A DNA stretch of 5,125 nt from Pseudomonadota bacterium (GTDB taxonomy: Bacteria > Pseudomonadota > Gammaproteobacteria > Burkholderiales > SCOH01), in the NCBI GenBank assembly GCA_030917985.1, contig JAUPTR010000248.1, positions 1 to 5,125 on the forward strand, in the 5' to 3' direction. A program made the position numbers and the translations under genes. The stretch's first letter is position 1, and each line of letters begins with the position of its first letter. Below are positions 1 through 5,125 of this stretch, piece after piece. The notes under the pieces are model-generated. The model was not told the origin of the DNA, ran no database searches, and saw only the letters and a program-made list of their open reading frames with translations.

Positions 1-819
1 ACAGGCGACGTGTTGCAGGATCTGCGGCAGTGCCGGCAGTAGGGCTGCCAGCAGCGGCGATGACGCCAGCTCGGCGACGTTACATGCGGCGCCAAGCACA
101 ATCTGGCCATCGACCAGGGTGATCTGATCCAGGCTCGGGTCGATTTGGGTTAATGTCGTGGCTTGCCAAGTCGGCTGGTGCAATAGCAGATCGGTGCCGC
201 CAGCCAGCAGCGGGCCATCGCTTGCGGTGGCCGTTGCGGGCGGCAGCTGCGCCAGTTGTGTTGTCATCTGCTGCAGATAGGCCGGCATAATCCCGGCCGC
301 AATCAGCGCCGGCAGGCGTTGCGCCGGATCGGCCGGCAGCTGGGGCAACAAGCCATGCACTGTCGCGCCGGCGCGCAAAATGCCGGCGTAGCCGGTGCAA
401 CGGCACAGATTGCCATCCAGCGCGGTTTTCAGGCTGGCCTCATCCAGCGCCGGGCTGTTCAGCAGATGCGCGGTGAGGGCGATCACCACACCCGGTGTGC
501 AATAACCACACTGAATCCCGCCGTGGTCGATCAACGCCTGTTGCAGCGGCGTTGGCTGCTCGCTCAGGCCTTCCACCGTCAGCAGGTGTTTGCCGTGCAG
601 CGCCACCAGCGGCAGCAGGCAGCTGTTGAGGTGCTGATACACCAGCTGGCCACAGCCATCCACGTGGCCGAGCAACACGCCACAGGCACCACAATCGCCT
701 TCCTGACAGCCGGGTTTGGCGGCAGTCAGCGCCTGGCGGCGCAGATAATCGAGCACGCGGGTGTGCGGTGGCAGATCGCAGTGTTGCAGCGTCTGGTTGA
801 GGATAAAGGCAATACTCAT
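1..819 (-). CDS. xdhA: Xanthine dehydrogenase small subunit (2Fe-2S and FAD domains), 3' end cut by window edge
   Basis: This is the electron-transfer subunit of xanthine dehydrogenase, which passes electrons from the molybdenum subunit, where hypoxanthine and xanthine are oxidised, through two 2Fe-2S clusters to FAD and NAD+. The reading frame stays open for 273 codons from ATG at 819 to the left edge. Residues 1-75 form the ferredoxin-like domain with GCQEGDCGAC (Cys38, Cys43, Cys46) and Cys67. The helical 2Fe-2S domain carries CGYCTPG (Cys104, Cys107) and CRCTGY (Cys139, Cys141). The FAD domain begins near residue 200 with GGTDLLL (207-213), followed by a second Gly/Ala-rich stretch near 242-246. 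Iron-sulphur and FAD parts in one chain match the XdhA layout (usually about 480 residues) rather than the separate small subunits of the E. coli type. The start overlaps the adenine deaminase stop as ATGA, and no clear Shine-Dalgarno is seen, so translational coupling is likely. A fusion to the molybdenum domain cannot be excluded, because the end is not visible. Confidence 0.93.
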   Translation of the reverse strand, partial: MSIAFILNQTLQHCDLPPHTRVLDYLRRQALTAAKPGCQEGDCGACGVLLGHVDGCGQLVYQHLNSCLLPLVALHGKHLLTVEGLSEQPTPLQQALIDHGGIQCGYCTPGVVIALTAHLLNSPALDEASLKTALDGNLCRCTGYAGILRAGATVHGLLPQLPADPAQRLPALIAAGIMPAYLQQMTTQLAQLPPATATASDGPLLAGGTDLLLHQPTWQATTLTQIDPSLDQITLVDGQIVLGAACNVAELASSPLLAALLPALPQILQHVAC

Positions 820-2468
820 GGCTGTAGTTCTACAAACTGGAAGGTGCGACCATCGAACAGGCCCTTGTCGCTGAGCTTGAGTTCCGGAATCACCAGCAGC
901 GCCATGAACGAAAGCGTCATGAACGGCGCCCGCAGCGGGCTGCCGAGCGCCTTGGCGCAGTGATTGAGGTGACTGTATAGCTGCGCCACCAGATCACCTT
1001 CGGCGGTGCTCATCAGCCCTGCCACTGGTAGTGGCAGCAGCTCGGTGTTGCCATTGTCGCAAACGGCAATGCCGCCACCGCAGGCCACCAGCGCGTTGAC
1101 TGCGGTAACCATGGCATCCAGATCGGCGCCAACGGCAACGATATTGTGCGAATCATGCGCCACGGTGGAGGCCAGCGCACCGCGTTTCAGGCCAAAGCCC
1201 TGGATAAACGCCAGCGCCGGTTGCGCCGGTCGGTAACGGTTCATCACCAGCAACAGCAGCAAATCCTGTTGCGGATCGGGCAGCCAGTGGCCGTGTTGCA
1301 GATGTGGCCGGCCGCGCAGTTCGTGGGTGATCAGCTCGCCGTCCAGCGCCTGAATCACCCGCACCGCGTCACTCACCGCCGACACCAGCAACTGCTCGCG
1401 GCGGATCGGCGCGGCGGCAAAATGGTTGATGGGCGAAAATTCGACCGCTGGCAGCAAAGTCTTGCCGTTTTGCGCCGCCAGCACGCCGCCCAGATAGGTG
1501 GCCAATACCTGAAACTGCTGCAGATCGCTGACGATGATTGCGTCAAAGGCATCACCCACCCGCAGTTGCCCCAGCGGCAGGCCGTAATGCTGCAAGGGGT
1601 TGCGGCAGGCTATCTGCAACACGTCGAACAGATCGTGCCCGAGTGCCACGGCGCGGGCCACCAGCTGGTTGATATGGTCGTGCGCCAGATCGTCCGGGTG
1701 TTTGTCGTCGCTGCAGAACATCAGCTGCGCCGCATGGGTGGCGATCAGCGGCTGCAGGGTATCGAAATTGCGTGCTGCCGAGCCTTCGCGGATCAGCACT
1801 TGCATGCCTGCTGCCAGCTTGTCGTGCGCTTCTTCCAGGCTGTAACACTCGTGATCGGTGCTGATGCCGGCAGCGGCATACGCCCGCGCGCCATCGCCTT
1901 TCAGCCCCGGTGCATGGCCGTCTACCGGCAGGCCGCGCTGTTTCGCTGCCGCCAGTTTCGCCAGCACTTGCGGGTCGCCATTCAGGACACCGGGGAAGTT
2001 CATCATCTCCGACAGATAACCAATCTGCGGCAAATCCAGCAGCCGCGCCACGGCGGCGGCATCGAGCACCGCGCCGGCGCTTTCAAACGGCGTGGCCGGC
2101 ACGCAGGAGGGCGCGCCGAACAGGAAATGAAATGGTGACTGCGCGGCATTGTCGAGCATGAAGCGCACTCCGTGTTCACCCAGCACATTGGCGATTTCGT
2201 GCGGATCGCTGACGCTGGCGACGGTGCCGTGGCGCACCGCCAGCCGCGCAAATTCGCTTGGCACCAGCATCGAACTTTCGATGTGCACATGGGCATCCAC
2301 AAAACCCGGCAGCAGGTAGGGCAGCGCCGGATCAGGCGCCGCGCCGCGCTGGATGGCAACAATCACGCCATCGCGCCATTCAACATCGGCGGCAACCATC
2401 TGCCGCGCGTCGAGGTCCACCAGATTGGCACGCAGGGTGCCGGATGTCAGGGGTTGGAATTGGCTCAA
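816..2468 (-). CDS. ade: Adenine deaminase (amidohydrolase family)
   Basis: This enzyme hydrolyses adenine to hypoxanthine and ammonia (EC 3.5.4.2) in the cytoplasm. The protein is 550 residues from the TTG start chosen here, slightly shorter than the roughly 580 of the E. coli and Bacillus enzymes. Visible landmarks are the metal-binding GFVDAHVHIESSM (55-67, His60 and His62), SDPHE (87-91), Glu154 in YLSEMMNFPGV, DGHAPG (His185), DHECYS (His206) and FCSDDKHPDDL (251-261). The C-terminal half has the family's HDSHNI block, and the end reads MALLVIPELKLSDKGLFDG. The frame is open further upstream to an ATG at 2618, but that 50-residue extension is low-complexity, does not resemble the family, and would lie over the divergent promoter region. 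The TTG has GGAGGAG 7 bases ahead. The stop overlaps the xdhA start by 4 bases (ATGA), which suggests one operon taking adenine through hypoxanthine to xanthine and urate. Confidence 0.95.
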   Translation of the reverse strand: MSQFQPLTSGTLRANLVDLDARQMVAADVEWRDGVIVAIQRGAAPDPALPYLLPGFVDAHVHIESSMLVPSEFARLAVRHGTVASVSDPHEIANVLGEHGVRFMLDNAAQSPFHFLFGAPSCVPATPFESAGAVLDAAAVARLLDLPQIGYLSEMMNFPGVLNGDPQVLAKLAAAKQRGLPVDGHAPGLKGDGARAYAAAGISTDHECYSLEEAHDKLAAGMQVLIREGSAARNFDTLQPLIATHAAQLMFCSDDKHPDDLAHDHINQLVARAVALGHDLFDVLQIACRNPLQHYGLPLGQLRVGDAFDAIIVSDLQQFQVLATYLGGVLAAQNGKTLLPAVEFSPINHFAAAPIRREQLLVSAVSDAVRVIQALDGELITHELRGRPHLQHGHWLPDPQQDLLLLLVMNRYRPAQPALAFIQGFGLKRGALASTVAHDSHNIVAVGADLDAMVTAVNALVACGGGIAVCDNGNTELLPLPVAGLMSTAEGDLVAQLYSHLNHCAKALGSPLRAPFMTLSFMALLVIPELKLSDKGLFDGRTFQFVELQP

Positions 2469-2475
2469 GATAGGA

Positions 2476-2482
2476 CTCCTCC
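2476..2482 (-). promoter_or_regulatory. Strong Shine-Dalgarno site deciding the TTG start of adenine deaminase
   Basis: Read on the minus strand the sequence is GGAGGAG, seven bases before TTG at 2468-2466. It is the best ribosome binding site in the window. It supports the rare TTG start over the distant ATG at 2618. Confidence 0.75.
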
Positions 2483-2613
2483 GGGTTTGCCGCCGATTGG
2501 CTGCAATGGCCCATCTGTATTTGTTTTGTCTTTGGATTGAGCATAGCACCGGGGAAGGCGGCGGGGTTTGAGCTGGCGCAGAAAATCTCGCCGGCAAGGC
2601 GCGCAAGCTGCGG

Positions 2614-2619
2614 TACAAT
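2614..2619 (+). promoter_or_regulatory. Candidate -10 box (TACAAT) for the YeeE/YedE pair
   Basis: TACAAT lies about 35 bases before the ATG at 2654 and would give a leader of roughly 28 bases. No good -35 hexamer lies 16-18 bases upstream (the sequence there is near ccggca), so this is a weak, position-based call. I found no convincing promoter for the divergent adenine deaminase in the same interval. Confidence 0.35.
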
Positions 2620-2653
2620 CGCGCCCCTGTTTGTTTCGTAGCTATCTGAAACC

Positions 2654-3055
2654 ATGGAATTTATACATTTGATCGCTGGTGGCGCCGCGATTGGCAGCGC
2701 CGCCGCCATCCTGATCGCGCTGAACGGCCGCATCGCCGGCATCAGCGGCATTTACAGCCATTTGCTGCAACTGCGCCCCGGCTTTCTTGGCTGGCGGGTG
2801 ATGTTTCTGCTGGGGCTGCTGCTGCCGGGCCTGTGGCTGGGTTTGCAGGGCACGCCGCTGGCCATCCACGCCAAACCGGCCATCATTTTTGCCAGCGGCC
2901 TGCTGGTGGGTATCGGTACCCATCTGGCCTCGGGCTGCACCAGCGGCCATGGGGTGTGTGGCATGGCCAATTTGTCCTCGCGCTCGATTGTTGCCACCTT
3001 GACCTTCATGGCTGTGGCAATGCTGGTGCGGTTTTTTGTGGGAGCGGTGGCATGA
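2654..3055 (+). CDS. YeeE/YedE family membrane protein, N-terminal half-transporter (sulphur transport family)
   Basis: The product is a 133-residue inner-membrane protein. Hydrophobic segments lie at about 6-23, 47-66, 76-93 and 111-131. The family signature is GIGTHLASGCTSGHGVCG, with Cys95 and Cys102 at the end of the third segment; this Cys-containing block is typical of YeeE/YedE (DUF395) proteins. Characterised relatives such as YeeE transport thiosulfate, and others are linked to sulphide or sulphur-compound handling. The family assignment is clear, but the substrate here is not. An in-frame TAG at 2639-2641 makes ATG 2654 the earliest ATG start; its Shine-Dalgarno is weak. The stop overlaps the next gene's start as ATGA, so the two are surely co-transcribed and probably act together. 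Full-length YeeE proteins are about 350 residues, so this is the split form. No ArsR/BigR regulator, rhodanese or persulfide dioxygenase is adjacent, though these often accompany such pairs. Confidence 0.88.
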   Translation: MEFIHLIAGGAAIGSAAAILIALNGRIAGISGIYSHLLQLRPGFLGWRVMFLLGLLLPGLWLGLQGTPLAIHAKPAIIFASGLLVGIGTHLASGCTSGHGVCGMANLSSRSIVATLTFMAVAMLVRFFVGAVA

Positions 3056-3477
3056 AACAACTGACTCCGTTGATCGCACTGCTGTCCGGGCTGATTTTTG
3101 GTTGCGGCCTGATTCTTTCCGGCATGACCAACCCGGCCAATGTGCGTGCCTTTCTCGATATCAGCCGCGACTGGAACCCGGCGCTGGCGCTGGTGATGGG
3201 CAGTGCGATTGTAGTTGCCGCGCCGGTGTTTGCCTGGGTGCGCAAACGCGGCAAAACCCTGCCGGGGCAGGTGGTGGATCTCAACAACCGGCGCCCGCTG
3301 GATCGCCGCTTGCTGATCGGTAGCGCGATTTTTGGCGCCGGCTGGGGCATGCTCGGCGTGTGTCCGGGGCCGGGGCTGGTGGTGGCAGCCAGTGGCGACG
3401 CGGGCGGCTTGTTGTTTGTTGGCGCGATGAGTGTTGGCATGGTGTTGTGCCAACTGCTCAGCCGCCGCCCGCGCTGA
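3052..3477 (+). CDS. YeeE/YedE family membrane protein, C-terminal partner (DUF6691-like)
   Basis: The product is a 141-residue membrane protein, the second half of the split YeeE/YedE transporter. Hydrophobic segments lie at about 5-22, 43-62, 87-104 and 108-135. Conserved landmarks are the SGMTNPANVRAFLDI block (23-37) after the first segment and GAGWGMLGVCPGPGLV (95-110) with Cys104, the counterpart of the cysteine motif in the upstream partner. A positively charged loop (RKRGK, 64-68, then RRPLDRR) separates the second and third segments. The start is ATG 3052 with GGAG 7 bases ahead, overlapping the previous stop by 4 bases. The frame is open further upstream, but that part is only the shadow of the first gene. 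The two products probably form one permease for a sulphur compound; that function is inferred from the family, not shown here. Confidence 0.87.
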   Translation: MKQLTPLIALLSGLIFGCGLILSGMTNPANVRAFLDISRDWNPALALVMGSAIVVAAPVFAWVRKRGKTLPGQVVDLNNRRPLDRRLLIGSAIFGAGWGMLGVCPGPGLVVAASGDAGGLLFVGAMSVGMVLCQLLSRRPR

Positions 3478-3514
3478 CAAGGGTTTTCCGCTGGTTTACA
3501 GCCTGTGGGGCCCA

Positions 3515-3540
3515 TGGCAGACTCGTCGCCAGTGTTTTTT
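3515..3540 (+). terminator. Candidate intrinsic terminator after the YeeE/YedE pair
   Basis: TGGC-a-GA pairs with TC-GCCA around a CTCG tetraloop (3515-3531, one bulged A), followed by gtg and a run of six T (3535-3540). The position, about 40 bases after the stop at 3477, suits termination of the two-gene operon. The stem is short, so this is moderate evidence only. Confidence 0.45.
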
Positions 3541-3587
3541 ATTCTGCTCCCGGCCGCCTGCAGCGCCACTGTTGTGAAAATTGGGGC

Positions 3588-3655
3588 GTAGGTCGGACTT
3601 CAGTCCGACACAGTCGCTTGCGTTCGGCACCGCGTCGGACTGAAGTCCGACCTAC
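3588..3655. repeat. REPIN: two inverted REP sequences with GTAG ends
   Basis: The left unit (3588-3609) starts with GTAG followed by the palindrome GTCGGACT-TC-AGTCCGAC. The right unit (3634-3655) is its exact reverse complement over all 22 bases and ends in CTAC. A 24-base non-matching spacer lies between them. Each unit can form its own 8-bp hairpin, or the two can pair as one 22-bp stem. The GTAG tetranucleotide beside a palindrome is the hallmark of REP elements mobilised by RAYT (TnpA-REP) transposases, and two opposed REPs make a REPIN. It sits in an intergenic gap, as is usual. No RAYT gene is in the window, so it would be moved in trans. It may also help stop transcription or stabilise the upstream mRNA. 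Confidence 0.85.
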
Positions 3656-3721
3656 AAATACCGCATATTTTCGCGATAGTTGCCAACAGCGCGGCCTGCG
3701 GGCGATTTTCCGAGAATTTCC

Positions 3722-4855
3722 ATGGCCATTCACATCAGCAGCAGTTTTGACGCCGGCGCCATCGAGGTCATCAGCCTTGAGCGCCCGGACGACATCCGTC
3801 TCAATATCCGCAAGGACAACGCCTCCGACTTCCTGCAATGGTTTTATTACCGCGTCAGCGGCTGCGCTGGCCAGCAACTGAAAATGCGGCTGCTGAATGC
3901 ATCGCAGGCCGCCTATGAAAAGGGCTGGCCGGATTATCAGGCGGTGGCCTCGTATGACCGCCAGCACTGGTTTCGCGTGCCCAGCAGCTACGACGGCAAG
4001 GCGCTGCTGATCGAGCACGAGCCGCAAGCCAACGTGGTGTATTACGCCTATTTCGAACCGTATTCGCACGAACGCCACCTCGACCTGCTGGCGAGCGCTG
4101 CCAGCAACGGCTGGGTGCGCCAGGAGCCGCTCGGCGCCACGATTGACGGCCGCGATCTGGACTTGCTGGTGATCGGCAACGAAGCGCCGAACCAGCCCAA
4201 AGTATGGGTGATTGCGCGCCAGCACCCCGGCGAAAGCATGGCCGAATGGTTTATCGAAGGCATGTTGCAACGCCTGCTGGATCACGCCGATCCGGTCGCA
4301 CGCCGGTTGCTGTCGCAAGCCACGTTTTACGTGGTGCCAAACATGAACCCGGACGGCAGCGTGCGCGGCAACCTGCGCACCAACGCTGCTGGCGCCAATC
4401 TCAACCGCGAATGGCTGGAACCCAGCGCCGAGCGCAGTCCGGAAGTGTTGCTGGTGCGGCGCAAGATGGAAGAGGTGGGCGTTGACCTGTTTCTCGACAT
4501 CCACGGCGACGAGTCGATTCCCTACGTGTTCCTCGCCGGCACCGAAGGCGTGCCCAGCTATAGCGGCCAGATCGCGGTGCTGCAGGGCACCTTCAAGGCG
4601 CAGTTCCTGATGGCCAGCCCGGATTTCCAGACCGAACACGGCTACGACAAAGACGCCCCCGGCGAAGCCAACCTGACCATGGCCACCAACTTCGTCGGCG
4701 AACGTTTCCGCTGCCTGGCGTTTACGCTGGAAATGCCGTTCAAGGACAACCTGGACCTTGTGGATAAAACCACCGGCTGGAATGGCGAGCGTAGCAAGAA
4801 GCTGGGCGCGGCGGTGTTGCAGCCGATATTGGCGGTGCTGCCGAATTTGCGCTAG
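3722..4855 (+). CDS. M14-family zinc carboxypeptidase, bacterial cytosolic carboxypeptidase (CCP/Nna1-like)
   Basis: The product is a 377-residue soluble protein without signal peptide or membrane segment. Residues 1 to about 125 form the N-terminal beta-sandwich domain typical of cytosolic carboxypeptidases (start MAIHISSSFDAGAIEVI, and YYAYFEPYSHERH near 107-118). The catalytic M14 domain follows. Zinc ligands are His168 and Glu171 in RQHPGESMAEW and His261 in DIHGDE. Substrate-binding residues are Arg219, Asn228 and Arg229 in the block NPDGSVRGN...NLNREW (209-231). The general base is Glu337 in TLEMPF. All key residues are present, so it should be active. Eukaryotic relatives remove glutamates from tubulin tails; the substrate of the bacterial proteins is not established. 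ATG 3722 is preferred, with weak GAGA 6 bases ahead, over an in-frame TTG at 3680 that lacks a ribosome site and has no family-like sequence. It stands alone, facing a convergent gene. Confidence 0.92.
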   Translation: MAIHISSSFDAGAIEVISLERPDDIRLNIRKDNASDFLQWFYYRVSGCAGQQLKMRLLNASQAAYEKGWPDYQAVASYDRQHWFRVPSSYDGKALLIEHEPQANVVYYAYFEPYSHERHLDLLASAASNGWVRQEPLGATIDGRDLDLLVIGNEAPNQPKVWVIARQHPGESMAEWFIEGMLQRLLDHADPVARRLLSQATFYVVPNMNPDGSVRGNLRTNAAGANLNREWLEPSAERSPEVLLVRRKMEEVGVDLFLDIHGDESIPYVFLAGTEGVPSYSGQIAVLQGTFKAQFLMASPDFQTEHGYDKDAPGEANLTMATNFVGERFRCLAFTLEMPFKDNLDLVDKTTGWNGERSKKLGAAVLQPILAVLPNLR

Positions 4856-4882
4856 GAAGACGCTGATTTATTGACTGCGCGG

Positions 4883-4916
4883 GCGAATTGCTGCGTACCA
4901 AGGGCAGGCAATTCGC
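4883..4916. repeat. Inverted repeat (hairpin) in the convergent intergenic region
   Basis: GCGAATTGCTGC (4883-4894) pairs with GCA-g-GCAATTCGC (4904-4916) as a 12-bp stem with one bulged G and a 9-base loop. It begins 27 bases after the carboxypeptidase stop. There is no T-run after it on either strand, so it is not a textbook intrinsic terminator, but it could serve as a two-way transcription barrier or mRNA 3' end. Confidence 0.5.
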
Positions 4917-5018
4917 TTGGCCAGCCCGTGCTTGCCAAGCTCGGTAGCACTCGCGCGGTGCTCGAAAGCTCGCCTGAGCTCGAAGCAAGATACCGCTGAT
5001 AAACGTGCGGAATCTTGC
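4915..5018. other. Rest of the convergent intergenic gap: smaller inverted repeats, no gene seen
   Basis: Further inverted pairs are GCTTGGC/GCCAAGC (4915-4921 with 4934-4940), AGCAC/GTGCT (4946-4950 with 4958-4962) and GCAAGAT/ATCTTGC (4985-4991 with 5012-5018). I see no convincing start codon with a ribosome site and no tRNA-like fold. The minus-strand open frame across 4740-5033 is mostly antisense to the carboxypeptidase end and to these repeats, and has no recognisable domain. Confidence 0.4.
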
Positions 5019-5035
5019 CAAGTGGCGAATCAAGT

Positions 5036-5125
5036 TCAGAACCCCAGTTCCAGCTCCGGTGCTGCTGCGCTGATGACGCGGCGGAAGTCAGCTTTGATGT
5101 TTTCCAGCGCTTCTTCGGTGTCGGC
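5036..5125 (-). CDS. algC: Phosphomannomutase/phosphoglucomutase, C-terminal end only (AlgC-like)
   Basis: Only the last 29 codons and the TGA stop (5038-5036) are in the window, and the gene enters from the right edge. The peptide begins ADTEEALENIKADFRRVI and ends PELELGF. This matches the C-terminal tail of bacterial AlgC/ManB-type phosphomannomutase/phosphoglucomutase, in which FEADTEEEL-x-x-IK-x-x-FR follows the phosphate-binding domain 4 and the chain ends a few residues later with a Pro- and Leu-rich tail closing in F. That enzyme interconverts mannose or glucose 6-phosphate and 1-phosphate for exopolysaccharide and LPS precursors. The call rests on recall of that tail and on the short match; other alpha-phosphohexomutases such as GlmM end differently, but a related mutase cannot be ruled out. 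The gene converges on the carboxypeptidase gene. Confidence 0.68.
   Translation of the reverse strand, partial: ADTEEALENIKADFRRVISAAAPELELGF

Noticed and set aside
824..833. Small palindrome GTAGTTCTAC just before the xdhA start
   Set aside because: It is only a 4-bp stem with a 2-base centre inside coding sequence, consistent with chance; its GTAG is not next to a REP palindrome.
256..963. 235-codon open frame on the plus strand
   Set aside because: It runs antisense across xdhA and the end of adenine deaminase; the minus-strand frame carries all eight iron-sulphur cysteines.
1146..2138. 330-codon open frame on the plus strand
   Set aside because: It is wholly antisense to adenine deaminase, whose motifs are unmistakable. 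The composition (Arg, Gln, His-rich) is that of a shadow frame.
2469..2618. 50-residue N-terminal extension of adenine deaminase from ATG 2618
   Set aside because: It has no match to the family's N-terminus as I know it, no ribosome site that I see, and overlies the divergent promoter region; the TTG at 2468 explains the data better.
2752..3569. Overlapping minus-strand frames opposite the YeeE/YedE genes
   Set aside because: They are antisense to two genes with clear membrane segments and conserved cysteine motifs, and contain no recognisable domain.
3680..3721. TTG start adding 14 residues to the carboxypeptidase
   Set aside because: The added sequence is not family-like, and ATG 3722 has a modest GAGA ribosome site at suitable spacing.
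3539..4639. 366-codon open frame on the minus strand
   Set aside because: It is antisense to the carboxypeptidase gene and to the REPIN, rich in His, Ala and Gln as expected from the complement of GC-rich coding DNA, and has no family motif.

Overview
The window is GC-rich, gene-dense bacterial DNA. The mix of genes (an AlgC-type phosphomannomutase tail, a bacterial cytosolic carboxypeptidase, a YeeE/YedE membrane pair, and adenine deaminase next to xanthine dehydrogenase) together with a GTAG-type REP doublet fits a gammaproteobacterium or a close proteobacterial relative. The sequence alone does not fix the genus.

Left part, minus strand (1-2468): a purine-degradation operon. Adenine deaminase (TTG start behind a strong Shine-Dalgarno) is followed, through a 4-base ATGA overlap, by the iron-sulphur/FAD subunit of xanthine dehydrogenase, which runs off the left edge. 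Together they give adenine -> hypoxanthine -> xanthine/urate. The molybdopterin subunit is expected just outside the window.

Middle, plus strand (2654-3477): after a divergent intergenic region of about 185 bases come two small, overlapping membrane-protein genes of the YeeE/YedE (sulphur transport) family, the two halves of a split transporter, each with a conserved cysteine motif. A plausible intrinsic terminator follows, then a perfect 22-base inverted REP doublet (REPIN).

Right part (3722-5125): a single plus-strand gene for an M14-family cytosolic carboxypeptidase with all expected zinc and catalytic residues. It converges on the last 29 codons of a minus-strand gene that reads as the C-terminus of phosphomannomutase/phosphoglucomutase (AlgC-like). 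The 180 bases between them hold several inverted repeats and no recognisable gene.

I see no tRNA, rRNA, CRISPR array, insertion sequence or phage gene. Most of the window is ordinary core metabolism; I do not see convincing evidence for a wholly new system. The points most worth a second look are the ade-xdh coupling, the REPIN and the orphan carboxypeptidase.
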